Assembly: GCF_019976755.1 (NCBI RefSeq)
Contig: NZ_AP023441.1
Location: forward strand, 1,054,001-1,118,000
Length of the DNA stretch: 64,000 nt
Direction of reading: 5' to 3'
Source: Nostoc sp. MS1
GTDB taxonomy: Bacteria > Cyanobacteriota > Cyanobacteriia > Cyanobacteriales > Nostocaceae
A model generated the notes under the pieces. That model searched no databases. It saw only the letters and a program-made list of their open reading frames with translations, and had not been told where the DNA came from. Shown here piece by piece: positions 36,622-45,202 of this stretch (position 1 is its first letter; each line of letters starts with the position of its first letter). A program made the position numbers and the translations under genes.

Positions 36622-37044
36622 CTATCTTCTAAGATCCTCTTCTACAGGATTAAGTAGAGGAATAGTTAAATTGTACAAAATTAACAAAATTGAACCATAA
36701 ATAGGATTATAAAAATTTAAGGAATTAAAAGGTTCTCCTAAAGCAAATACCCAAACGATAAAAGCAATCGTAGAAATAATAGTTTGTTTAATTGCTAGAG
36801 GCTTTTTCGGCTCAGAAGTTTGCTTCAAAATATAAAGAGCAGTTAGCCCAGTAAAAATAACTAATAAAACCCATAGTATAATATTTGTTGGTATATTACT
36901 AACACTTTTAACTAATCCAATAATTGCGATCCATCCACCTACAATTTCGGAAGGAATATACTTGATTAGCTTATCAAAATAACCATCTATCTTTACTTCA
37001 TTGCTTTTGGACTCTAGTTGGCTAGTAATAATTCTCCGTCCCAT
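36622..37044 (-). CDS. Four-helix membrane protein of the STAND locus
   Basis: 140 residues. After an amphipathic start (YFDKLIKYIPSEIV) there are four predicted membrane helices (about 35-50, 55-72, 86-102 and 114-133), and the tail is charged. The YIPSEIV motif recurs in small bacterial membrane proteins whose function is unknown to me. It lies 14 bp after the protease gene and 86 bp before the STAND gene, so it is co-transcribed. It may anchor the complex, be cleaved by the protease, or form a pore. None of these is shown by sequence. Confidence 0.65.
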   Translation of the reverse strand: MGRRIITSQLESKSNEVKIDGYFDKLIKYIPSEIVGGWIAIIGLVKSVSNIPTNIILWVLLVIFTGLTALYILKQTSEPKKPLAIKQTIISTIAFIVWVFALGEPFNSLNFYNPIYGSILLILYNLTIPLLNPVEEDLRR

Positions 37045-37058
37045 AATGAATCCTTAAA

Positions 37059-38099
37059 TTAATCTAATAAATTTTTGATTTCTTGATAAATAGAAGTAAA
37101 TAAAATACCCTCTCTAATTGAGCCAAAAGTTTTCGCTCTTTGGGCATGATGTAACGCTATCAGATACCAATTTTCATCAAAACAGGGTGAACCACTCGAA
37201 CCTACAGCAGTTTTATTCACATATTGAACCAAACCTCGATGTTGATAAACTCCTGTAATACCATCTTGACTGACTGATAATTTCATTGAGTCCCCTTCAG
37301 GATGTTGTAAAACATTAATTCCAGTTTTTTCTAGAGGTAATATCCGGCTATCCCAACGAGCAGGCTTAATATCAGCTACTTGAAATATTTTTGCTTCCAC
37401 TTGTAATAAAACATAATCTAATTCTTCAGTTACACTAAATTTTAAAATTGGCTTTTGCCTATCTAATTTAAAAGTTTTACCTTGACTTTCTAAACCATCA
37501 TCAGAAGTTACGCAGCCAAAATTTAATATAGCATTTAAAGCATTACTTTCCATGTCATTGGTATCACTATTTCTTAATACATGATAGTTAGTTAATAATT
37601 TATTAGGTGTAATTAGAACACCAGTTCCCATAATCTTACAAGAGGGAATCTCAATACGACAAACTGAAGCTGATTGTTCAATTGCCCGTTTTAAAAAACC
37701 TACATCCCAATAATCTGGTTCAGATTTTAACCAACTTTGGAGTTGAATTTCATCGGTTTCCCCCTGCCAATTAATCTCTGGACCAAAATCTTGGCTTTTG
37801 ATAGAAGAATGTACAATAAATCGTTTCTTGAGAACCACAGACTCATAAAATTCTTTGAGTTCAGGATTGTCAGGATTAGTTTGGTAGGCTGCTATAATGA
37901 GACGATAGGTTTTGCCTCTAGGAATTGCCCATTTTGTAACTAGATTAAACACTAACTGTGTCTGATTGCCACCTCCCGCGATCACATCTAAATTTTCTTC
38001 TAATTCAAACTGCACCATCATTGCCAAATCCTCTTTTATAGGATAAGCCTTAACAATGGCATTAACCATCCTTTTTAATTCGCTACCAGATAGATTCAT
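37059..38099 (-). CDS. Adaptor domain fused to trypsin-like serine protease
   Basis: 346 residues. Residues 1-90 are the same adaptor domain as in the STAND protein: both begin M-x-L-S-G and share VKAYP and LEENLD, with about 30 of the first 58 residues identical by eye. A chymotrypsin-fold protease follows, with the triad His173 (NYHVL), Asp228 (ELDYV) and Ser304 (GSSGSP). There is no signal peptide, so it is cytoplasmic. The shared adaptor suggests recruitment to, and activation by, the STAND oligomer. First gene of the unit. An A+T-rich gap lies upstream. Confidence 0.85.
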   Translation of the reverse strand: MNLSGSELKRMVNAIVKAYPIKEDLAMMVQFELEENLDVIAGGGNQTQLVFNLVTKWAIPRGKTYRLIIAAYQTNPDNPELKEFYESVVLKKRFIVHSSIKSQDFGPEINWQGETDEIQLQSWLKSEPDYWDVGFLKRAIEQSASVCRIEIPSCKIMGTGVLITPNKLLTNYHVLRNSDTNDMESNALNAILNFGCVTSDDGLESQGKTFKLDRQKPILKFSVTEELDYVLLQVEAKIFQVADIKPARWDSRILPLEKTGINVLQHPEGDSMKLSVSQDGITGVYQHRGLVQYVNKTAVGSSGSPCFDENWYLIALHHAQRAKTFGSIREGILFTSIYQEIKNLLD

Positions 38100-38270
38100 G
38101 ATATTTTAATCAATTCATGTCTGAAAAAGATTTATTACTACTAAATCATGGGCTTGCAAATATTTAGTTTAAATAAGATGAATAAGGGTTTGAGAAAAAA
38201 GTCAAGGTGATTTTTAATTTTTATTAGTTTAAATTTTTAATGTGTAATAATTAAACAAAAGTATAACAAA

Positions 38271-39479
38271 CTACTCCTCACTTTTCAAAGCGCGTCGTGC
38301 CAACTTTACATAAGTTTTTAAGCTGTTCGGCATCTAGTTTTACAAGACAACCTAATGCAGCAAACGGGTTCAGGCACTAAATTATCAAATTTAGATGCGT
38401 GTCAGCTTACTGTTTCATAAGGCATTCCTAAATCTTCGGCTACTACTTGCAACGACTCTCCTATTTCTCGCCTTGCTAAGATTGTTGCCCATTTTGCGGC
38501 TATTTCATCTGCCCGTTCTCCTCCTGTCCGTTTACGTTGTGCTTTAAAAATATCTGTTAAATTTTCTATGCGTTTTGCTAACACTGTTTGCACATCAGGT
38601 AAATCTTGGGTGGTTTGAGATGACCATCCCAAACGTGTTTGTCCTAAACCAAAAGTAGTTTTGTGACCAGTAAGTACCACAGTAAGGAGCAAGTTTCCCT
38701 AAAGCATAAAATAACTGCCGAAATTCTGGCTGTTTAGCTCCATCCCTAGCTAAACTTAACTCAATTGCACCAGTGAATCCTGTAACTGCGCCTTTTTTTC
38801 CTGCTAGTACCTTGGCGGTGTTGATTTGACAACGGGTAATGAAGACATGATCATCTACCCAAGCCAAAAAAGCATCTTGGTCAACAGACATTCCCGAAAA
38901 ATCATTCCAGCGACGCAGATAGCTATGGAACACATTTACTGGTACGGGTAAGGGAAAGTGATGACCTTTACGGCGAAAGCTGGTAGGACTGAGAAATTTT
39001 AAAGCAATAGTTTCACTGGGTTCTGATTCTAGCAGTTGGGTGTAAGTTGTGGCAGGATGGGCAATATTAACAGAGCGAATTTGTAAAGGTGCATTCTTTA
39101 AATCAACTACTTTAGGCAAATTTTCTAGCCACTGCACTAACCATTCTTGCACTCGACTAGATAAAGCTGTGACATACCAACGATAGGAAGTGTTTGCAGA
39201 TAATTGTATTTGTCTACCGCTACTGATAATCTCTCCATTCAAAGCTGAGATAGTAAAAGGTTTCTCTGACTCACCATCATGGAGATAAGCTGAAAGTTGT
39301 GGGTTATAGGAACGTACTTGCTCAAGAAACCAAGCGTGGAGTCCAATCGTGTACTGAGGGAAAAGACCACAATCTTTTTCTGGGACTAACTCAAATTCCA
39401 GCCCGACTAACTCTGTATCCGATGACCATGTAAGCTGAGATGATGGGGTTGCTGGCTTTTTTTGAGAACGTCGAGGCAT
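38271..39479 (-). pseudogene. cas6: Broken cas6 (CRISPR RNA endoribonuclease)
   Basis: Cas6 cuts CRISPR precursor RNA at its repeats. The first frame (39479 down to about 38670) gives a typical Cas6: GLHAWFLEQV with candidate catalytic His48, SFRRKGHHFPLPVP, GFTGAIEL, LAPYCGT. A one-base shift near 38670 moves the Gly-rich C-terminal motif GHKTTFGLGQTRLGW into another frame. That frame continues to PYETV and is then split by an 87-bp insertion (38321-38407). Beyond it the ending KTYVKLARRALKSEE reappears at 38318-38274. No CRISPR array or other cas gene is visible. Confidence 0.85.
38321..38407. mobile_element. 87-bp MITE inserted in cas6 with TA target duplication
   Basis: The ends are imperfect inverted repeats: AGCTGTTCGGCATCTA at 38321 and the complement of AGCTGACACGCATCTA at 38407, matching at 12 of 16 positions. 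TA flanks both sides (38319-38320 and 38408-38409). Removing the element plus one TA rejoins cas6 codons for ETV and KTYVK in frame. TA duplication and size point to a non-autonomous IS630/Tc1-mariner derivative. No transposase is encoded. Confidence 0.85.
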
Positions 39480-39521
39480 GGTATTATTTGAGCCACAGTC
39501 CTTGTATTTTATCTTGTTTTT

Positions 39522-39537
39522 ATCCCCATATGGGGAT
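39522..39537. promoter_or_regulatory. Perfect 16-bp palindrome upstream of cas6
   Basis: ATCCCCATATGGGGAT lies 43 bases before the cas6 start codon. Its G/C arms stand out in A+T-rich DNA. It could be an operator of a dimeric regulator. No regulator gene is adjacent. Confidence 0.45.
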
Positions 39538-39667
39538 GAAATTGTGAGTTTGTAGCTACTGCAAGATAAAACTAAAAAATACCCAACAATATGTATGAGC
39601 GATCGCTAGAATGTATCTTCAAAACCTATATTGATAGACTTGATATGAATTACGAATTACGAATTAC

Positions 39668-40729
39668 TTAAATCCCCTTAAATCCCATATCCATTTCTAT
39701 CTCTTTTGCTGCTTGAGCGGAAGTAATTTCTGAAGGCGTAACGTTTTTGCGAGATTTTTGAGATGTTTTGTTAATTCGGCTGAGGAATATACCTGCTAGT
39801 ATTAAGCTCCCGCCTATATATTGAGCCATATTAGGAGCTTCTCCCAGGATTAAATAAGCTGCAATAATACCTACAATTGGGGTAAAAGAACCTACTAAAG
39901 TAGCTTTAGCTACGGTAGAGTTTTGCAAGCCTTTAGTCCACAATGACTGACCTACTACTACAATTAACCCACCATAGAGAAACATCCATTTCCACAAGAA
40001 TGGTGAGAATATATCAGCAAAATGATATCTGCCATAGAGTATTAAAGCCGTAAAGAAAAAGATGATAGTTCCTAGTCCAGTACGAAAAATACTAGAAATT
40101 CCTAATGGTATTTGAGAGAAATATTTTTTGCTAATAATTGTAGAAATAGATACAGCTACAGAGCCAATTGCTACCAAAAGTTCGCCTAAACCCAAGTGAA
40201 AACCTCCCATACTAACCATGCTTATCTGTGGAGGTTGAAGCACAATAGTCAGGATAACACCAATAAAAGCAGCGATCGCACCCACAAATTGCCAAATACT
40301 GATCCGTTCTTTGAGCAACCACACCGATAAAGCTAGAGTCAGAGGTGGTTCTATGCGTCCTATCAAAATTACATTATTTACTTTTGTTAGTGCTAATGCT
40401 TGAAAAATTAAGCCAGGAGCTAACGCACCTGCTAAGATGGCTACGGCTGTAAGACTAATCCAATCTGGTTTTGACAATCGTTGCAAAGTGGCTTTGTTCC
40501 ACTGTTTCCGATAAATCAGGCTCATCAGTATCAAAGCACACAAATTACCAACGAATAGAACATTACACAATGAAATTGGATTGCGTCCATCTACAAAGTG
40601 TTGAGCGCCAATCTCTGTAAGCTTACGAGTAACTGCACTAGATGCTCCAAAAATAAGAATTGCTAACCAGAGATATGTTTGTCCTGAAATTCGGGGAATT
40701 AGGGGATGTTGCTTTTTGCGTATAGTCAC
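39668..40729 (-). CDS. EamA/DMT-family transporter
   Basis: 353 residues with about ten membrane helices in two EamA repeats (approximately 18-162 and 180-315), plus a hydrophilic C-terminal tail rich in Lys, Ser and Ala. The conserved repeat features (VNNVILIGRIEPPLTLALSVWLLKERIS and TPIVGIIAAYLILGE) support the drug/metabolite transporter superfamily. The substrate is unknown. It is not closely similar to the EamA protein at 20761. A copy of the AATTACGAATT repeat abuts its stop codon. Confidence 0.85.
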   Translation of the reverse strand: MTIRKKQHPLIPRISGQTYLWLAILIFGASSAVTRKLTEIGAQHFVDGRNPISLCNVLFVGNLCALILMSLIYRKQWNKATLQRLSKPDWISLTAVAILAGALAPGLIFQALALTKVNNVILIGRIEPPLTLALSVWLLKERISIWQFVGAIAAFIGVILTIVLQPPQISMVSMGGFHLGLGELLVAIGSVAVSISTIISKKYFSQIPLGISSIFRTGLGTIIFFFTALILYGRYHFADIFSPFLWKWMFLYGGLIVVVGQSLWTKGLQNSTVAKATLVGSFTPIVGIIAAYLILGEAPNMAQYIGGSLILAGIFLSRINKTSQKSRKNVTPSEITSAQAAKEIEMDMGFKGI

Positions 40730-41059
40730 ATTTACATCATCTTAATTAAAGCATCAGTCTTTATATTAAGTCGCCATATCTACCCAGAAATGAGGTTTTG
40801 CTGAGAGGAAACTTAATTTAGGCTGTGGCTTAATACCAATGCGTAATAGCGGCTATTGCTTTTGTATAAGATATCATGAGGTTAAGCGTCACTTGCTAGA
40901 TTTTAGAAGGTTAGTAGATTTTCTGAGAAAATGCTGAGAATTTACTAAATATAAGAGACAGAAAAATTCATCAAAATCATGAAATAGCTTCAATAGACTC
41001 TCAGTTGCAGCTGGGATAGTTGAGTTGTTCGCAATCATTCCAAACATCTAGGAACTTAT
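40730..41059. other. Divergent intergenic region, 330 bp
   Basis: It holds the promoters of the EamA gene (left) and the small secreted-protein gene (right). I see no gene, RNA or strong operator. Confidence 0.35.
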
Positions 41060-41419
41060 ATGAAATTCGCACCTTTAGTTGCAACTTTTGCTTTGACTGG
41101 TTTTTTAACTGTTTGGGAAGCACCATTAAAAGTAATTAATCCTGCCTTAGTTCAAGCATCTGCTCAAGAATTATCTGTCACCCAAAAAATAGCAGCCATC
41201 ACTAAAAATAAAGGTCAAATTGGGAGTGGTGATCAGTTGCGTCGTTTCTTCTATGGAGATTTAGAGCCAATTGGTATCCAAGTAGGTGGAGCAGGTCACG
41301 TAGTTAACCTTTATAACAAAGCCAACAATGTTACATTCTCTTACTGTTCAACTTATGATGTGATTGTTGCAGTCAAAAAAGGTAAGATAGCTAAGTTTGA
41401 ACCTAATGAAGTGAAGTAG
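41060..41419 (+). CDS. Small exported protein of unknown function
   Basis: 119 residues. Residues 1-36 resemble a signal peptide (basic start, hydrophobic core, cleavage near A-S-A-Q). The mature part has a conserved-looking segment, FFYGDLEPIGIQVGGAGHVVNLYNKANNVTFSYCSTYDVIVAVKKGKI, likely beta-rich, with a single Cys. I do not recognise a family. A hairpin at 41461-41497 may end its transcript. Confidence 0.6.
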   Translation: MKFAPLVATFALTGFLTVWEAPLKVINPALVQASAQELSVTQKIAAITKNKGQIGSGDQLRRFFYGDLEPIGIQVGGAGHVVNLYNKANNVTFSYCSTYDVIVAVKKGKIAKFEPNEVK

Positions 41420-41460
41420 TAGCCCGATTAAAGAAATTTTGTATAGACTTCTTGCCGTAT

Positions 41461-41497
41461 AGGGACAGGGAATAATGAGACAAGTTCCTTTGTCCCT
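41461..41497 (+). terminator. Possible terminator hairpin
   Basis: AGGGACA and TGTCCCT pair around a 23-base loop in which GGGAA/TTCC can extend the stem, 41 bases past the stop of the small secreted-protein gene. The T tract after it is short. Confidence 0.4.
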
Positions 41498-41645
41498 TTA
41501 ACTATAGTGAGTAGAAGGCAAGTATCTGCGGGTTTTTTAAGAGGTAATTACGTTTTAAAATTATCTATTACTAATTACTCATTACCAAGTAAAACAGCCA
41601 TACTACTCAGTAATTAACCGATTACTAAAACAACACTTAACATAT

Positions 41646-43061
41646 ATGCAGCCAGCATCTCATCCAACAGTCATCCTGGGTGGTGGCTTTGCTGGGTTAT
41701 TTACAGCTTTGCACTTAAGCCAGCAAAACTACTTTCAACCAATTATTTTAATTGAACAGCGCGATCGCTTCAGTTTTAAACCGTTGTTATATGAACTATT
41801 AAGCGGCGAACTGCACAGCGAACAAGTATATCCTCATTACCAAGAACTTTTAACTGGTAGCAGAGTTAACTTTGTACAAGACACTGTACAATCAATTGAC
41901 CTACATCAACGCAGCGTTAACACAGCCTCCGGTCAGTCTTTCTACTACAGCAACTTAGTATTAGCACTGGGTAGCAAAACAACTTATTTTAACACCCCAG
42001 GCGCGGCAGAACACGCAATGCCATTTACATCAGGGGAACAGGCGATCGCACTGCGAAAACACTTACGCCATAGATTACATCAAGCCATCCAAACAACAAA
42101 CCCAGAACGCCGTCGCCTACTGCTCACCGTCGCTATCATTGGTGCAGGCCCGGCTGGTGTTGAATTGGCTTGTACATTAGCTGATTTACTTCCCATTTGG
42201 TATGACGAGTTGGGTGGTGATGGTAGTGAAATTCACATTGTTTTAGTTAACCGCAGTCGGGAAATTCTCAAAGGTGATGTGAATAGCAGTTTGCGCTGTA
42301 CCGTCCAGCGTGCGATGAAAAACCGGGTTATTCCTGTGGATTTTCTGTTTGATGCGGCTGTCACAAAGATTACATCTGATGGTGTAGAGTATCGGCAAAA
42401 TGAAAAAACGCAGATGTTACAAGCGGGAACGATCGCTTGGACTGCGGGAACTGCACCTAATCCTTTGTTGATGGAGTTACCAGTTACTCAAAACCGAGGA
42501 CGGTTACTGGTGAAACCCACATTGCAACTACCAGATTTTCCTGAAGTCTTTGCGGCTGGGGACTGTGCTATTGATAACGATAATCCCCAACCACCCACAG
42601 CCCAAGTTGCCTATCAACAAGGAATTGCGATCGCCCAAAATCTCAAGCGGCTGAGGGAAAATAAACCAACAATTCCCCTACAAATCCAAATGCGCGGTAC
42701 GTTAATGAAATTAGGACTCAACGAAGGTGTTGCCAACCTTTTCAACAAATTACAAATCAAAGGACAACCCGGACATCTGATTCGGCAAGGAGCATATTTA
42801 CAACTATTGCCTAACTCTGCCCATAACTTCAAAGTCACAAGTGAGTGGTTAACGGACGAATTATTCCAACGTCATCGCGCCGCTACACCTATGCAGTTGG
42901 GACAAACACCTTGGTTATCTGGAGTTGCCACAGCCGCAGCTGCATTAATTCTCGCCACTCCTCTGGTTTGGCGGGCTGCCCAACCGATGCAATTCCAGCA
43001 AAACTTGATATGGACGGGCGTTCCTGCATTACTCGATCAGCTTGCACCACCCTCTCGATAA
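41646..43061 (+). CDS. Type II NADH dehydrogenase (NDH-2)
   Basis: 471 residues. It shows an N-terminal FAD-binding motif GGGFAGLFTALHL (residues 12-24), an NAD(P)H-binding motif GAGPAGVELACTL near 167-179, and a C-terminal FAD motif FAAGDCA near 303. A hydrophobic stretch near 425-445 fits the membrane-binding C-terminus of NDH-2. The enzyme oxidises NAD(P)H and reduces quinone without pumping protons. In cyanobacteria such enzymes are thought to help sense or balance redox state. The DoxX gene follows after 33 bp, probably in one operon. Confidence 0.87.
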   Translation: MQPASHPTVILGGGFAGLFTALHLSQQNYFQPIILIEQRDRFSFKPLLYELLSGELHSEQVYPHYQELLTGSRVNFVQDTVQSIDLHQRSVNTASGQSFYYSNLVLALGSKTTYFNTPGAAEHAMPFTSGEQAIALRKHLRHRLHQAIQTTNPERRRLLLTVAIIGAGPAGVELACTLADLLPIWYDELGGDGSEIHIVLVNRSREILKGDVNSSLRCTVQRAMKNRVIPVDFLFDAAVTKITSDGVEYRQNEKTQMLQAGTIAWTAGTAPNPLLMELPVTQNRGRLLVKPTLQLPDFPEVFAAGDCAIDNDNPQPPTAQVAYQQGIAIAQNLKRLRENKPTIPLQIQMRGTLMKLGLNEGVANLFNKLQIKGQPGHLIRQGAYLQLLPNSAHNFKVTSEWLTDELFQRHRAATPMQLGQTPWLSGVATAAAALILATPLVWRAAQPMQFQQNLIWTGVPALLDQLAPPSR

Positions 43062-43094
43062 AATTCTCTTTTTAAAATTACTTAGGAGTTCATC

Positions 43095-43610
43095 ATGAAT
43101 TACTTACTCAATCTCCGCACAGCCGTTATGGTTAATCGCGTAATCATTGGCTTGTTCTTCTTATGCTCTGGTATTGCTAACTACTTAAATTTCAGTGTCA
43201 ACAACGGTTTTTACCAAACAGTTACAACCCTTAAATTGCAGATTATTGGCCCAGGAATCCCGCCCGGATGGGAAGGTGTGGGGCCACTACCTTTATTACT
43301 TGCAGTTCCTTATGCTTGGTTGTTACCTTTAGCAGAGATTGTCTTAGGTGCGTTATTTGCCCTTAACTATTGGGTGCGGTGGACAGGGTTACTATTGATT
43401 CTCATGACATTTAGCATCATTCTGGCATTTGGTATTATCCCCGCAGGTAGTCTATTTCCCAATGGGGCAGAAAGCTTTAACAAAAATATAATGTTTATGA
43501 CTTTAATTTGGATATGTATTGCTTACGATGCTTACGAACAGAAAATGAGCCGTCGTCGTACCCAAGCAATGGCTGATTATAATGTAACTGCTGCCGGCGA
43601 AGATATGTAA
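43095..43610 (+). CDS. DoxX-family membrane protein
   Basis: 171 residues with four membrane helices (about 15-33, 70-90, 95-117 and 133-152) and the Gly/Pro-rich loop between helices one and two seen in DoxX/DoxD-like proteins. The family includes the small subunit of a thiosulfate:quinone oxidoreductase, but most members are uncharacterised. Placement right after NDH-2 suggests a role in quinone-linked electron transfer. AGGAG lies seven bases before the ATG. Confidence 0.75.
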   Translation: MNYLLNLRTAVMVNRVIIGLFFLCSGIANYLNFSVNNGFYQTVTTLKLQIIGPGIPPGWEGVGPLPLLLAVPYAWLLPLAEIVLGALFALNYWVRWTGLLLILMTFSIILAFGIIPAGSLFPNGAESFNKNIMFMTLIWICIAYDAYEQKMSRRRTQAMADYNVTAAGEDM

Positions 43611-43660
43611 TATCAATTCATAATAAGTAAGTCAGCGTAAATATTTAATGTTGGTATAGG

Positions 43661-43747
43661 ACTCATACTTAATTTTTGAAATATACGTAGGGGAGCCACT
43701 GCGTTGGGCGGGTTTCCCGACATAAAGCAAGTGGCGTTGGGCAATGC
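43661..43747 (+). repeat. 87-bp dispersed repeat, copy B
   Basis: Inverted copy of 30881-30967, about 85 of 87 bases identical by eye. It begins ACTCATACTT and contains two GCGTTGGGC units and the GGGTTTCCC mini-hairpin. It lies in the gap between the DoxX gene and the converging GNAT gene, inside the presumed fdxN element, while copy A lies outside it. Confidence 0.8.
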
Positions 43748-43906
43748 CCACCCTACAAATACTGAGATTTTTATGGCTACGCTCCCGTAAGGAATACAGA
43801 AATCAAATCGGATTCCTATATAAGGCTGAAGACAGGAGTTATAAACTTTTGATACGTGAGTTTCAATCTAGTCTTTTGTACCTTACTTATTCACAAATTG
43901 CTCTGT

Positions 43907-44413
43907 TTACGCCGACCTACTTAAATCTTTTGTCATCAGATAACGGTTATGCTCTGTAAATCCAACTTGACGGTAAAAGCCTTGAGCAGAAGTATTTTCC
44001 CTTTCTACTTCTAGATGTAATGCTCCAACATTGAGAGAGATACAAATCTCCTCTAAAAAGCTGATTGTTTGCTTGCCTATGCCCTTACCTTGGAAAGCTG
44101 GCTCAATATAAATTTCATCAATGAAAGCATCACGCCCTCCATATTCTAAGCTATAGCCTAGTGTGAGAGTGACATAACCAATACCTTGATTTTGAGATTG
44201 AATCAACCAGATTCGTCCCATTGACTCATCACTCAACAGTTGAATTATCGCTTGATGAGCAAAAACAATATTGAATAGGATACTACTATCTACTGCATAT
44301 AGTTTTTGCATGAAGCTCAGAAGTATCTCAATGTCATTATTTTCTACAGATTTAAAATTAATTTGCACTATATATTTCCTTGTTGAAAATGTGAATAATT
44401 TTTCAATCTTCAC
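43907..44413 (-). CDS. GNAT-family N-acetyltransferase
   Basis: 168 residues. The acetyl-CoA site is seen in IEPAFQGKGIGKQTISFLE, and strand/helix elements GYVTLTLGYS, DEIYIEP and GFYRQVGFTEHNRYLMTKDL complete a GNAT fold. The substrate (protein, antibiotic or small amine) is unknown. The ATG at 44413 overlaps the stop of the upstream response regulator by four bases, so it is translationally coupled to the two-component pair. Confidence 0.82.
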   Translation of the reverse strand: MKIEKLFTFSTRKYIVQINFKSVENNDIEILLSFMQKLYAVDSSILFNIVFAHQAIIQLLSDESMGRIWLIQSQNQGIGYVTLTLGYSLEYGGRDAFIDEIYIEPAFQGKGIGKQTISFLEEICISLNVGALHLEVERENTSAQGFYRQVGFTEHNRYLMTKDLSRSA

Positions 44414-45084
44414 TCCCGTAGTGCGTAACCGACACCACGCACTGTATGCACTAAACGCTTTTCGTTATTTTCTTCCAACTTGAGCCGTAAATAACGCACA
44501 TAAACCTCAATAATATTAGAATCACCCATAAAATCGTAACCCCAAACTTTTTCTAAAATTTGGTCTCTAGTAAAAACTTGCCGGGGATGGGAAAGTAGAT
44601 ATTCTAACAAGTCAAACTCTTTTGCTGTTAAATCTATGGCACGTTTACCGCGAAATACTTCACGGGTGCGGCGGTTTAAACTTAAATCTTCAAACTGCAA
44701 TAAATCATCATCTGTTTCTTGAGTACGCCGTAGATGGGCGCGGATTCTGGCTAATAGTTCTTCGATGCTGAAAGGCTTAACTACATAATCGTCGGCTCCT
44801 GCATCTAATCCTGCCACGCGATCGCTCACTTCATCTTTGGCTGTCAGCAATATTACTGGTACTTTGTTTCCTGTAGCCCGTAAGCGGCGACAAAGTTCTA
44901 AACCTGTTAATCCAGGCAACATCCAATCTAAAATAGCTAAATCTAGGTCTGATTCCCTCGCTAGGGTCAAACCTGTCATACCATCATGGGCTACACTCAC
45001 TTTGTAGCCTTCGCTACTCAGTTCTAATTCCACAAATCGCGCTAGTTTAACTTCATCTTCCACAAGTAGAATATGTGCAGCCAT
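44410..45084 (-). CDS. OmpR-family response regulator
   Basis: 224 residues. The receiver has the acidic triad start (VEDE), the phospho-acceptor Asp in AILDWMLPG, LTAKD and KPFS. The winged-helix output domain ends TVRGVGYALRE. It lies 118 bp after its likely sensor kinase (45203) and overlaps the GNAT gene. Related regulators in cyanobacteria respond to metals, redox or nutrients. The signal here is unknown. Confidence 0.9.
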   Translation of the reverse strand: MAAHILLVEDEVKLARFVELELSSEGYKVSVAHDGMTGLTLARESDLDLAILDWMLPGLTGLELCRRLRATGNKVPVILLTAKDEVSDRVAGLDAGADDYVVKPFSIEELLARIRAHLRRTQETDDDLLQFEDLSLNRRTREVFRGKRAIDLTAKEFDLLEYLLSHPRQVFTRDQILEKVWGYDFMGDSNIIEVYVRYLRLKLEENNEKRLVHTVRGVGYALRE

Positions 45085-45202
45085 AATTTATACCAATTTA
45101 GGAAAGATAGTATGTTTAGAAAGTAATTAAGATTTTTATAATATGTATCAATTGTGTTGACGTTAGCCCTTCGCTTGCAGTATTACAAATTACGAATTAG
45201 TA

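Noticed and set aside
38268..38300. ACTCCTCAC motif resembling the core of the cyanobacterial Yfr1 RNA
   Set aside because: The full ACTCCTCACAC core and the flanking stem-loops are missing, and the stretch is the end of the broken cas6 gene read on the other strand.
38402..38692. A separate 96-residue gene starting with MLLTVVLTG
   Set aside because: Its sequence GHKTTFGLGQTRLGW is the Cas6 C-terminal motif in a shifted frame, so it is part of the broken cas6 rather than a gene.
43744..43959. A 71-codon plus-strand frame next to repeat copy B
   Set aside because: It starts inside the repeat and runs into the end of the converging GNAT gene. No recognisable domain.
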